Shown: positions 52,642-61,120 of the stretch, one piece after another
How positions within the stretch are numbered: the first letter of the stretch is position 1
How the letters are laid out: every line of letters begins with the position of its first letter
NCBI RefSeq assembly: GCF_037081775.1
Contig: NZ_JBAMHQ010000002.1
Location: 340,259 to 404,258 of the forward strand
DNA: 64,000 bases
Direction: 5' to 3'
Source: Haladaptatus sp. ZSTT2
Lineage (GTDB): Archaea > Halobacteriota > Halobacteria > Halobacteriales > Halococcaceae
Notes under the pieces: generated by a model
What the model saw: only the letters and a program-made list of their open reading frames with translations
The model's database searches: none
What the model was told of the DNA's origin: nothing
Program-made: the position numbers and the translations under genes

Positions 52642-53054
52642 TGGGAGCCTACGTAAGCATTCCAACCTGGTGGCAGCAACTTGATAGCCGATACCGACTC
52701 GTCGTGGGTCAGTGTCCCGACTGTGAAGCGTTCAATTTCCCGCCCGAAGGTGCGTGTGCGACGTGCGCCTCGGTCGCGGCGTTCGAGCGCATCGAACCGG
52801 AAGGTACGGGCACGATTGTCGCCCACACCGTCATCGAAGGCGGCGCACCTCCCGAATTCGAAGCACTGCTCGAAGCCGAAGACGCAATCGGTGCGGTGCT
52901 CGTCGAACTTGACGAGGGCGTCAGAGTGCCGGGCATGTTGACCGACTGCGACCCCCACGAATTCGCCCGCGGCGACCGCGTAGAAGCGGTGGTCAGAAAG
53001 ATGTTCGAACAAGAAGGCATCGTCCGTTACGGCGCGAAATTCCGCCCTGTTTAG
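52641..53054 (+). CDS. DUF35 family OB-fold protein with zinc ribbon
   Basis: 137 residues. N-terminal rubredoxin-like zinc ribbon CPDC (25, 28) and CATC (39, 42), then an OB-fold with IEPEGTGTIVAHTVIEGG and GAVLVELDEGVRVPGML. DUF35 proteins bridge thiolase and HMG-CoA synthase in archaea, or hydratase and aldolase components in steroid degradation. The start overlaps the previous stop by one base (TGATG), so all three are translated together. Its 3' end overlaps the convergent CoA-transferase gene by four bases. Confidence 0.93.
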   Translation: MGAYVSIPTWWQQLDSRYRLVVGQCPDCEAFNFPPEGACATCASVAAFERIEPEGTGTIVAHTVIEGGAPPEFEALLEAEDAIGAVLVELDEGVRVPGMLTDCDPHEFARGDRVEAVVRKMFEQEGIVRYGAKFRPV

Positions 53055-53794
53055 AGGTAGACCCCGTCCGGGTCTAACTCCTCTCTGATGAGTCTGAGTT
53101 CTTCGTCTGTCGGTGGCTCTGTTTCGCTCACGTCGTCTCCAAACTGCAGTTCCCAGCCCGTGGCTTCTTGGACATCCTCGCGGGTGACGCCGGGGTGGAG
53201 GGATTCGACCACCATCTCGCCGTCTTCGAAGCCCATAACGGCTTTGTCGGTGATGACGGCTTCCGGGCCGCCGCGCAGGCCGTGTGCTTCGCGGCCGCCT
53301 TCGATGTAGCCCGGACTCGTGATGAAGTCGACTTCTTCAGGGAAGCGCTGGCGCTGGTGGGGCGTGATGATGAGCGTGCGTTCGACGTTGCTCGCAATCT
53401 CGCAGGCCCCGCCGCTTCCGGGGAGGCGCACCTTCGGGTTGTCGTAGTCGCCGATGACCGTCGAGTTGATGTTGCCCCGGCGGTCGATTTGCGCCCCGCC
53501 GAGAAAGCCCACGTCGATGCGTCCGGCTTGGAGGTAGTAGCTAAACCCACCCATGAGCGACTCGATGCTCGCTGCGCCCGCCGCGAGAACGGGGTCGCCA
53601 ATCGAAAGCGGGAGCGAATCAGGATTCGAGTCGATGGTTCCTGATTCGTACACCATCTGCAGGTCAGGGGCGTGGGTTCGCTTTGCGAGGTTACACGCAA
53701 GATTCGGCACGCCGATGCCGACGAGCACCGAGTCGCCGTCTTCTAGCTGTCGCGCCGCCGCCGTCATCATCAGTTCCGTGTCTGTGTAGTCCAT
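53051..53794 (-). CDS. CoA transferase subunit B (type I, GctB-like)
   Basis: 247 residues from ATG at 53794, overlapping the subunit A stop by one base (TAATG); a longer frame is unlikely. Catalytic glutamate in MVYESG (E50), GVPNLACNLAKRTHAPDLQ at the start, VGFLGGAQIDRRGNIN, RLPGSGGACEIASNVE. The type I family covers glutaconate, 3-oxoacid and acetoacetate CoA transferases. A small number of haloarchaeal members act on beta-keto acids; the thiolase cluster beside it, on the opposite strand, fits such use. Confidence 0.92.
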   Translation of the reverse strand: MDYTDTELMMTAAARQLEDGDSVLVGIGVPNLACNLAKRTHAPDLQMVYESGTIDSNPDSLPLSIGDPVLAAGAASIESLMGGFSYYLQAGRIDVGFLGGAQIDRRGNINSTVIGDYDNPKVRLPGSGGACEIASNVERTLIITPHQRQRFPEEVDFITSPGYIEGGREAHGLRGGPEAVITDKAVMGFEDGEMVVESLHPGVTREDVQEATGWELQFGDDVSETEPPTDEELRLIREELDPDGVYL

Positions 53795-54705
53795 TAGTTT
53801 CCACCCATGTTGATTGGCACGCCGTAGTTGTTGCCCGCTCCGAGCGAGAGCACGCGGTCTGTCGAGAGTTTGCGCACGTACTCGGCTCTGTCTTCGACGC
53901 CGTACACCCACTCATCGAGCCACTCGGTGAGCGACTCGTGGGTTTTCGAGATGTCGTCCCACTCGATGTAGGCCTCGTTGTCGCGGTCGTAGTAGCCTTG
54001 TGCGTACGAGGGATGGGAGGCGAACGGTTCTTCGACGACGAAATCAACGTCGTCGGCCGTGATGAGCGTCCGATTCGGGTCTGAGCGAATCACCGATTCG
54101 TCTACGATTTCTTCGACGCTCAGAATGACCGTCTTCGCGGCGAGGGCGGCCTCTTTTTGCTCGCCGGGAATGCCCCAGAGATGGGCGTTCCCCGATTCGT
54201 CTGCACGCTGTGCGCGGACGACGGTCACATCAGGATTGAGTGGCGGCACGGCGTACACCGTCTCGTCGCTGAACGGAGATTCGACCGGTCTGATGTTGTC
54301 GTTGACCTTCGGCAGGTCGGAGCCAGCGAACGTCTTGAGCGGGATGAACGGAAGCCCCGTCGCACCCGCGTAGAGGCGGGCAGTCGTACCGTAGTGGCTG
54401 TACTCTTCGAGGTCGATTTCGTTCGGAACGCCGTCTTCGACCGCGCGGCGGAACGCGCGTAGGCTCCCAACGCCCGGATTCCCGGCCCACGAGAACGTTG
54501 CCTTGCGGACACAGCCCGCGGCGATGAGTTGGTCGTAGACGAGGTCCGGAGTCGCGCGGATGACTTCTAAGTCGCGGTACTCCTGTCTGATAATTTCGTG
54601 ACCGGCGGCAAAGGGAATGAGATGCGTGAATCCGGCCAGATAGATGCTGTCGCCATCGGATAGCGCCGCAGAGATCGCGCTAGCCATGTCTGTGAGTGTC
54701 GCCAT
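53794..54705 (-). CDS. CoA transferase subunit A (type I, GctA-like)
   Basis: 303 residues from ATG at 54705, with TTATACTGG about 38 nt upstream; the longer frame from 54768 crosses that element. Typical segments: DGDSIYLAGFTHLIPFAAGHEIIRQ (cut as GDSIYLAGFTHLIPFAAGH), FSWAGNPGVGSL, VRAQRADESGNAHLWG. It forms the heterodimer or A2B2 enzyme with the next gene. Divergent from the CaiB-type gene at 54799. Confidence 0.92.
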   Translation of the reverse strand: MATLTDMASAISAALSDGDSIYLAGFTHLIPFAAGHEIIRQEYRDLEVIRATPDLVYDQLIAAGCVRKATFSWAGNPGVGSLRAFRRAVEDGVPNEIDLEEYSHYGTTARLYAGATGLPFIPLKTFAGSDLPKVNDNIRPVESPFSDETVYAVPPLNPDVTVVRAQRADESGNAHLWGIPGEQKEAALAAKTVILSVEEIVDESVIRSDPNRTLITADDVDFVVEEPFASHPSYAQGYYDRDNEAYIEWDDISKTHESLTEWLDEWVYGVEDRAEYVRKLSTDRVLSLGAGNNYGVPINMGGN

Positions 54706-54798
54706 TGCGTTCGTACTCACACTCCGGGGAGGGACCAGTATAACTTTTCGCATGGTACATGCCGACAAGACTGTATGAGTGGAGCGTGAGAGCTAGAT

Positions 54799-56007
54799 AT
54801 GCCACTCAGTGACGTCCGCGTCATAGACTGCGGACAAGTGATCGCGGGGCCGCTCTGTGCCACCTTTCTCGGAGATATGGGGGCGGACGTGGTCAAGGTC
54901 GAACCGCCCACAGGGGAGACCTATCGCACCGAACGCCGCCAACTCAATGGCGAGCCGTTCAGCCCACCGTTCGAACTCTACAACCGGAACAAACGCGCAC
55001 TTGCCCTCAACCTCAAACATGATGACGGACTCGCTGCGCTCTACGACCTCGTCGAAGTGGCCGACATTTTCGTCCAGAACTGGCCGCCCGGCGTCGCAAA
55101 GCGGCTTGGCGTTGATTACGATACGCTGCGCGAGTTGAACCCGGATCTCGTCTATGTCCACATCACCGGCTACGGTGAGACAGGGCCCATGGCGAACAAT
55201 CCGGGATTGGACACGCTCGTCCAACATCTCTCCGGATTCGCCCAACTCCACGGCTATCCCGACAGCGACCGGCCGCCAATCCGGTCACAGTCCTCGCTCG
55301 CAGATTACTTTGCGGCCTACAGCGGCGCGCTGAGTGCGATGGGGGCGCTCAGGGCCGCAGACCGCGGCGAAGGTGGGCAGCTAGTGGATGTATCGCTGCT
55401 CGAATCGCTCGCCCACAACATGGATGCCGCCTACGAATACTACAACAACCTTGGCGAGAAACCCCGCGCAGGCGGTCGGAATGCCTTCTTCGACCCCGAC
55501 ATGCTCTACGGTGCGGCCGCCGCCGCAGATGGTTACATCTGCGTGGGACTCTTGCTCTACTCAGACCGAATTTGGGAAGGGCTGTGTACGCTCCTAGACC
55601 GCCCCGACCTCTTCGCAGACGAACGGTACGCGACGGATGCCGGGCGAATGGCGGACGCAGAGAAATTAACCGGGCTGTTCGAGGAGTGGCTTTCGACCGT
55701 CCCCACAGAAAAAGCGGTTGAGACGCTGAACGCCCACAACATCCCCGCAGCGCGGTCACAAACCATCGCAGAGGCCGCGGCGATGGAGCAGTACGCCCAC
55801 CGCGACACGTTCGTCACGATAGACCACGAGCGCTTTGGAGAACTGTCGTTGACGGCGTCACCTCTCTCACTGTCGCGCGATGAGATTTCGATTCGCCGTC
55901 CGGCTCCCAGACTCGGCGAACACAGCCGCGAGCTACTCGCTGAACTCTACGACGAAGAGACGGTCGAGAAACTATTTACGGACGGCGTCATCCACGAATC
56001 GGGTTAA
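54799..56007 (+). CDS. CaiB/BaiF-family (type III) CoA transferase 2
   Basis: 402 residues. VIDCGQVIAGPLCATFLGDMGADV at the start (cut as QVIAGPLCATFLGDMGADV), NRNKRALALNL, and the catalytic aspartate in NPGLDTLVQHLSGF (D138). The closing region has PRLGEHSRELL. Function as for CoA transferase 1, with an unknown acid. It is a third CoA-transferase locus within 11 kb, next to the GctAB-like pair. Convergent (4-bp overlap) with the MaoC gene. Confidence 0.92.
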   Translation: MPLSDVRVIDCGQVIAGPLCATFLGDMGADVVKVEPPTGETYRTERRQLNGEPFSPPFELYNRNKRALALNLKHDDGLAALYDLVEVADIFVQNWPPGVAKRLGVDYDTLRELNPDLVYVHITGYGETGPMANNPGLDTLVQHLSGFAQLHGYPDSDRPPIRSQSSLADYFAAYSGALSAMGALRAADRGEGGQLVDVSLLESLAHNMDAAYEYYNNLGEKPRAGGRNAFFDPDMLYGAAAAADGYICVGLLLYSDRIWEGLCTLLDRPDLFADERYATDAGRMADAEKLTGLFEEWLSTVPTEKAVETLNAHNIPAARSQTIAEAAAMEQYAHRDTFVTIDHERFGELSLTASPLSLSRDEISIRRPAPRLGEHSRELLAELYDEETVEKLFTDGVIHESG

Positions 56008-56408
56008 TCCGTCTGCTCAACCGTCGCGCTTCCCGTGATGACGGTTCGCCCATCGTCGGTTTCCGCAGTGAGCGAGAGTTCGTAGCCCGAGGGAGGGTCT
56101 TCGGAGACTGCCACGACTTCGCCGGTTGCGATGACCGAGTCGCCCGGCCACACTTGGCCAGTAAAGCGCGTTTCAAAGCGCGTGATACAACCAATATCGA
56201 ACCATTCGGTGAGCACATTCGAGAGAATCCCGGCGGTCAGCATGCCCTGACCGAACACGCTCTTGTTTCCGGCGCTGGTTGCATGCGGTTCGTCGTAGTG
56301 AATCGGGTTGAAGTCGCCGCTCGCGCCCGCATACCGGACGAAATCCGGACGAGAGAGATCATCGACGCGAATTGTTGGCCCCTCGTCACCGACAGCCAAC
56401 TCACGCAT
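56004..56408 (-). CDS. MaoC-type hydratase (C-terminal half partner)
   Basis: 134 residues with the hydratase-2 motif YAGASGDFNPIHYDE (about 26-40), including the catalytic Asp and His, and GQGMLTAGILSNVLTEW. Single hot-dog domain. It overlaps the preceding FAS1-like dehydratase gene by eight bases, the usual layout of two-subunit (R)-hydratases/dehydratases. Hydration of an enoyl-CoA in the CoA pathway of this region. Confidence 0.93.
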   Translation of the reverse strand: MRELAVGDEGPTIRVDDLSRPDFVRYAGASGDFNPIHYDEPHATSAGNKSVFGQGMLTAGILSNVLTEWFDIGCITRFETRFTGQVWPGDSVIATGEVVAVSEDPPSGYELSLTAETDDGRTVITGSATVEQTD

Positions 56409-56910
56409 CGTCGGCCTCCGAGATGGCCTGTCCCGTTTCGATGCGGGTAGTTTCGCTTGTGAGAACGAGATCTCCGTCGCGGTCTACGAACCGAGTTTCG
56501 TAGCACGCAAAGGTCATCGTCCCCGCACGGTTGCTCTCGCGTTGGTACACGTCGGTGAGCGTCGTCTCTCCGTTTAACACGTCTCCGGCGACGAGGGGTC
56601 GTTCGTACTCGAACGCCTGTTCGCCGTGGACGATGCGCGACGGCTCGAAACCGAGGTCGAAGCCGAGATTTTCGTCGATTCCCTCCGGACGGTTGTGTGG
56701 GAAGTAGGAGGTCTTTGCGAACGTGAGCGGTGCGACCACGTCAGCATACCCCTGCTCGCGGGCCGCCTGGACGTCCGTGTGAATCGGATTCGTTGCGTGA
56801 ATCGCCGCTGCGAATTCGACGATTTTTCCGCGTTCGACGCGAAACTCCTGTACCGTCTCGCGGGTTTCCCCGACGAGTGATTTGAGCGTTTCGAGCGCTT
56901 TAGTAGGCAT
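56401..56910 (-). CDS. MaoC-family N-terminal half (FAS1-like dehydratase domain)
   Basis: 169 residues from ATG at 56910; a frame to 57024 adds an unlikely extension. It belongs to the MaoC N-terminal/FAS1-like dehydratase group: GETRETVQEFRVERGKIVEFAAAI, NPIHTD, PLTFAKTSYF, HGEQAFEYERPLVAGD. It lacks a full catalytic set and pairs with the 134-residue protein that follows. Confidence 0.9.
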   Translation of the reverse strand: MPTKALETLKSLVGETRETVQEFRVERGKIVEFAAAIHATNPIHTDVQAAREQGYADVVAPLTFAKTSYFPHNRPEGIDENLGFDLGFEPSRIVHGEQAFEYERPLVAGDVLNGETTLTDVYQRESNRAGTMTFACYETRFVDRDGDLVLTSETTRIETGQAISEADDA

Positions 56911-57146
56911 CCGAACACCTCTCTGAAGCTGCGTCCGGACGCGGCGAAGAACGTATGCAATACGCACGGCTGGGTCGTGAATAGGTCCACGACGACACTG
57001 GATGCATATGGCAACAACGAACAACAGCGAGATAAAACCTGACCAAGCGAGAGTTCTCCGACCAGCACCGTCGCCGTGAAATGGGCACGGGCCACTGCGA
57101 GCGAGAAGAGGAAATTAATACGCACCGCAACAAAAAGGGAGTAGCA

Positions 57147-57761
57147 ATGAACGACGACATCCCCGCCACGCGATATAAAGTCGGGCGGGTGTTGGCCGAG
57201 TACGACCTTCCGCAGTTAGCTGAAGAACTGCCAAGCCGCTGGCTTGGAGAAAACGGCGACCAGCAAAGCCTCCGGTCACTCGCTCATCAAATCAACCGAC
57301 GCATTCTCGAAGCAGCGATGGTAGAGGCTGGGATGACGCCGCTCGAAGGCGAGGTGGCGAACTATTACCGACTCCTCACAGACACCGACGTGAGCAGCGG
57401 TGACCGGACGCAGGCACAGCGTTCGCTCGAACGCGATGGCGTCGACGTCGAGACCGTTTTGAACGACTTCGTCACCCACCAAGCGGTACATACGTTCCTC
57501 CAGAAGTACCACGACGTAGAGCGAGCGGTGACAAAAAAAGATCCTCGAGAGACAATCGAACGGTTGCGTGGCCGAATACAGGCGGTCACCCGAGACGCCG
57601 TCGAGAGTTCACGCACCGAGGATTCTATGAGTTTTGAGGACTTCCTCGTCGTCGCCAACATCGAAGTGATCTGCAAAGTGTGTGGTGAGCGCGTCGAAGC
57701 GAGCGAGGTTCTTTCAGGGGCGACCTGTAGCTGCGGTCAGACGCCGTTCTCTGCCGAGTGA
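57147..57761 (+). CDS. RdfA-like protein 2 (unpaired)
   Basis: 204 residues from ATG at 57147, with GGGAG five to nine bases upstream and a TATA-like AATTAATA 28-35 nt upstream. Same layout as the other RdfA-like proteins: YDLPQLAEELPSRWLGENGD, QSLRSLAHQINRRILEAAM, DVSSGDRTQAQRSLERDGV, and a C-terminal CKVC plus CSC pair that looks like a zinc site. It resembles RdfA 1 more than RdfA 3. No SMC-like gene follows on its strand; the SMC-like gene at 58451 converges on it. Function unknown. Confidence 0.82.
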   Translation: MNDDIPATRYKVGRVLAEYDLPQLAEELPSRWLGENGDQQSLRSLAHQINRRILEAAMVEAGMTPLEGEVANYYRLLTDTDVSSGDRTQAQRSLERDGVDVETVLNDFVTHQAVHTFLQKYHDVERAVTKKDPRETIERLRGRIQAVTRDAVESSRTEDSMSFEDFLVVANIEVICKVCGERVEASEVLSGATCSCGQTPFSAE

Positions 57762-57793
57762 GTACGGTTTCCTTTTCGCACGCAGTCAGCGGG

Positions 57794-57817
57794 TTAAAAC
57801 ATCGGAAATAGTGGTGT
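57794..57817 (+). repeat. 24-bp direct repeat, copy A
   Basis: Core CGGAAATAGTGGTGT at 57803-57817; about 21 of 24 bases match copy B at 57942-57965, 148 bp away. Confidence 0.55.
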
Positions 57818-57941
57818 GCCACGTTTCAGCGGAGCGACTACCGCAGTATTGGCGTCAAAGTATGTCGGATCCACCGTCGATGTGCCAAAGACGACGGCAG
57901 AGAAACCGACGAGCAGCCGAAAGTTTCGCGGGCCTGCAGGC

Positions 57942-57965
57942 TAAAAACAGCGGAAATTGTGGTGT
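57942..57965 (+). repeat. 24-bp direct repeat, copy B
   Basis: Core CGGAAATTGTGGTGT at 57951-57965, differing from copy A's core by one base. Similarity fades on both sides of the 24 bp. Confidence 0.55.
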
Positions 57966-58365
57966 CAACTTTCAACAGACGTGTTCACACGCCCCAATAT
58001 CAGATCGGGATACGCCACTTTCAGAGTACGGCCAGACTGTTGTGAGAGAATATCCAAACACCCCAAAATAATTAGTAGTTTTTGGAGCCCACAGTATTTT
58101 GAAAGTAAAAATCGAGTGGTTTGATAGCGGATTGTTCGCCGGAACCATTTCGCACTATCAAGAGAGAACGTTACGAATGGCGTATTAATTTTAATATTCA
58201 GCCGGATACCAACTTAACTCTCAAATTACGATGTTTTTGAAGTAATTCTAAGAATGAATACGACAATGGCGAAGAGGAATTTTCAACGCACTACAATCAA
58301 CTGATTGTGATGACAACGAACTCATCATCATCTAGATATAGTAAAGATAGTTATAAAATCGGATG

Positions 58366-58392
58366 GTGAGCCAGCACGCTGCTTGTGCTCAC
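58366..58392 (-). terminator. Hairpin with following T-rich stretch after the second SMC-like gene
   Basis: Six-base arms GTGAGC and GCTCAC, about 60 nt after the SMC stop on the minus strand, followed by ATCCGATTTTATAAC. Possible terminator or structured 3' end. Confidence 0.35.
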
Positions 58393-58450
58393 GATACGCT
58401 AGAGTTCCCACTCACGCACAAATTCGCGACAGCCACAAACAGCAGGGACG

Positions 58451-60229
58451 TTACGGTGATTGTGGAGACACGACAGTCCACTCGCCGGGGTTAATGGTGT
58501 GTCCCTCGAACGAGGAGTGTTCGGGGTAGGTCGTGACCACCAGATATGTTGCCCGTGATTCGAGATACTCGACGAGCGTTTGGAGGTTTTCGTCCGCAAG
58601 CCCGCCGAGATTGTCCACGAGCATGATGGGAACCGTGTCCGCGACATCGAACGCTTCGTAGCCCGCAAGCGCGGCCACCAATCCGAGTAGTTCGACCTCG
58701 CCCTCGCTCAGGGCATCGAGACTCGCCTCGCGCCCGTCGCGGGCGACGACCAAATCGAAGGTGCTGGTCAGCCGTGCGGTTTCGAACCCGACCGCAAAAC
58801 GCGGGATGAGTTCCTGCATCGCCGCCTCGAACGCCTCTCGGGTGCGCTGTTTCAACGCTTCTTTTCGCGTGCGAAGGGAGACGATCTCCTCGTCGATTCG
58901 GTCGCACTCTGCTTGCAAGGTGTCCTTTTGCTGTGCCTGCGTTTCGAGCGTCTCTCGCTGTTCACGTGCATCTTCGAGGCGCGCTTCTGCGTACTTGATT
59001 TCACCGTCCACGTCAGCCAGTTTGTCGTCGTCTTCTTTGACGGCCTCAGAGAGCGACTCGATGTTCGATTCGAGTTCTGTAAGGCGAGATTCGGCCGTTT
59101 TGAGGCTTGCCGTCCGCTCTTCAAGTCTGCGCTCTAAGTCTGCACGCTGGTCTTCTAAGTCTGCGACGCGCTGTTGTGCCTCGCGGAGCTCTTCTTTCCG
59201 AGATTGGAGTTCGTTGAACTGCGCTTCGTGTTCGTTTGCTGCCTCCCAGAGGCTCGCCACGCGCGATTGGAGCTTGTCTACGTGCTCGTCGAACGCAGCA
59301 CGGGTCGCGTCGGTGCCACACGTCCAACAGGTGGCGCTGTCTGCTGCCAACTCGTGGGTGACCTCGGTAATGAGGTCAAGGCGGTTTTCGTCGAGAATTC
59401 GCTTCGTTGGCGCGTACACCGACTGCAACAACTCTGCGTCACGACGCCGTTGTTCGTACTGTTCGCGGTGGGTTTCGAGTTCCGCTTCGAGGTCGTCTGG
59501 CGTCTCTGGAATCGTGAGTTCGTCTCGTTGCTCGCGTATCTCAGCGAGCTTTTCTTCGGTTCGTTCGACCGTCCGTTCGAGGCGGTCGATCTGGTTTTCG
59601 ACGCGGTCGCGCTCTGCTTTTGCGTTCGCAAGCTCGTCGCGTTTGCCATCGTCTCCTTCGGTCTGTCCATCTCCGAGGTCACTTCGCTTGCGCCGCAGTG
59701 AATCAAGTTCGTCTTCGATACTCGCAATCTGCTGTTCGACCTGGGGCAGTTTGTTCGAGGCGGATTCTGCGCGCTCCAGTTCGGCTTCGACCTGATTGCG
59801 TTCTGCTTTGAGCGTCGCAATCTGCTCGTCTATGTTCTCGAAATCGAGCGGGCGCATCAGGACGGCTTCCATGTTTTCGCCGTTTCTGACCGCCTGTCTG
59901 ACCGCGTTATCCTCGTCGAGAAACGCATAGAGGCGGGCGGCAGTTTGCTGTTGTTCGGTGGTGAGATACGGGGTTCCCTGACTCACGACAGTCCCGTTCT
60001 CTCGGGTGAGGTCAACGCGGGCGGTTTTCTCCTTGGTTTCGAGCGTCACGTCGCCTGAAGTCTCGCCTTCGGTCAACACCGTCTCCGTCCCCATCGCAGT
60101 CTCGATTGCGGTGAGGAGACTCGACTTTCCTTGCCAGTTCGAGCCGCGAACCGCGTTGATTCCGGGTTCGATGGTTGCCTTTCCTGTGCGAATACCTGCG
60201 ATGTTCGTAATCGTAAGTTTCCAAGTCAT
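58451..60229 (-). CDS. Archaea-specific SMC-related ATPase with canonical P-loop and central CxxC
   Basis: 592 residues. P-loop GSNWQGKSS (29-37) with a normal GK. Coiled coil about 130-480 with the Rad50-like hook CWTC at the midpoint (C301, C304). C-terminal half: LSEGEVELLGLVAALAGYEA signature region (LSEGE) and Walker B-like VPIMLVDNLGGL, with Asn after the Asp. It starts two bases after the RdfA 3 stop, so both are made from one transcript. It is longer in P-loop normality but shorter overall than the SMC-like protein at 40373. Likely a chromosome- or shape-related ATPase; the role is unproven. Confidence 0.9.
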   Translation of the reverse strand: MTWKLTITNIAGIRTGKATIEPGINAVRGSNWQGKSSLLTAIETAMGTETVLTEGETSGDVTLETKEKTARVDLTRENGTVVSQGTPYLTTEQQQTAARLYAFLDEDNAVRQAVRNGENMEAVLMRPLDFENIDEQIATLKAERNQVEAELERAESASNKLPQVEQQIASIEDELDSLRRKRSDLGDGQTEGDDGKRDELANAKAERDRVENQIDRLERTVERTEEKLAEIREQRDELTIPETPDDLEAELETHREQYEQRRRDAELLQSVYAPTKRILDENRLDLITEVTHELAADSATCWTCGTDATRAAFDEHVDKLQSRVASLWEAANEHEAQFNELQSRKEELREAQQRVADLEDQRADLERRLEERTASLKTAESRLTELESNIESLSEAVKEDDDKLADVDGEIKYAEARLEDAREQRETLETQAQQKDTLQAECDRIDEEIVSLRTRKEALKQRTREAFEAAMQELIPRFAVGFETARLTSTFDLVVARDGREASLDALSEGEVELLGLVAALAGYEAFDVADTVPIMLVDNLGGLADENLQTLVEYLESRATYLVVTTYPEHSSFEGHTINPGEWTVVSPQSP

Positions 60230-60231
60230 GA

Positions 60232-60873
60232 TTATTCTGAGGCGACAGAGGCTTGCAGGTGGTCTTTGCAGATGAATCCGCGGTCTAAGGCATCCTCAAA
60301 GGGGATGCGCGTCATGCAGTGTGGACAGCTCAGCAACACCTGCATTTCGACTTCGGCGGTAGACGCCCCGGGCAAGCGCTGTTTCGTATCGAGCGAACTG
60401 AGCGCTTCGCTGACCTTCGAAGCGCTTACGTGCTTTGCCACGTTGACGCTTTTTTGCTCCCACTCAGTTTTGGCCGTTTCAATCGGCTTCGTCCCAGAGA
60501 GACACTCTTTCAGGTGTTGGCGCATCGTACTCCACGAGATGAGGTCGGCTTCGAGCAGGTCTGCATTGATGCCATCTGCGCGCATGTCATCAAGCACCTC
60601 CTCGCGGACAATGTCGTCTCCCCCCGTGAGCGCCGCATAATCGCTCTCGACTCGTGAGCCGGTCACCTCTCTGCCATGTTCGTCGTAGACGCGCGTGAGC
60701 AGTCGTAAGTTGAACCACTTTGCAAGGCTGCGATAGCCTGCAGGCTCATTGCCGTCCGCACCAGTCCACCTCGTCAGCAAATGCTCGTCAAGCGACCCGT
60801 ACCGAAGGAGAGCCGCATCTAAATCATATCTCTCGGCAACAATGTCGAGCTTGCACCGAGTTTGGGTAGCCAT
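60232..60873 (-). CDS. RdfA-like protein 3 (operon with SMC-like gene)
   Basis: 213 residues. N-terminal KLDIVAERYDLDAALLRYG and YRSLAKWFNLRLLTRVYDEHG match the helical region of RdfA-like proteins; middle VESDYAALTGGDDIVREEV aligns with the VATAYQVLTNDDTSSGD region of RdfA 1. C-terminal CPHC with a later C..H (ICKDH) replaces the second cysteine pair. The most divergent of the three. First gene of the two-gene operon with the SMC-like gene. Confidence 0.78.
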   Translation of the reverse strand: MATQTRCKLDIVAERYDLDAALLRYGSLDEHLLTRWTGADGNEPAGYRSLAKWFNLRLLTRVYDEHGREVTGSRVESDYAALTGGDDIVREEVLDDMRADGINADLLEADLISWSTMRQHLKECLSGTKPIETAKTEWEQKSVNVAKHVSASKVSEALSSLDTKQRLPGASTAEVEMQVLLSCPHCMTRIPFEDALDRGFICKDHLQASVASE

Positions 60874-61120
60874 TACCCCATGTTTGTTTACAATCTGTAT
60901 AAATCTGACTCAAAGGGGAGAAACGAACAACTCGCTTGCTACATCCGACGAGCGGACTGGTTGACCAAAAAACGGGATAGCACGACCGGCTCAAAGAGCA
61001 TCCAGCAGACATAATTCTTTTTAGCGACTCGGCCGAATCACTCTGTGATATGGTACCAATAGACAACTCCAGTGGAACGTCTCGTCCGCCGCAGAGATAC
61101 GCACAAGGTGAGCGATTCAT

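Larger units (their letters stand above)
57762..58450. other. 689-bp non-coding, AT-rich gap between RdfA 2 and the second SMC-like gene
   Basis: I find no convincing gene. The first 200 bp hold two copies of a 24-bp direct repeat; from about 58070 to 58360 the sequence is markedly AT-rich compared with the rest of the window; at 58366 there is a hairpin. An acquired junction, a replication- or partition-related site or a decayed gene are all possible. Confidence 0.5.

Noticed and set aside
57682..58071. 129-codon frame overlapping the end of RdfA 2 and the gap
   Set aside because: Basic, no recognisable motif, covers the direct repeats, and overlaps a supported gene. I treat it as non-coding.
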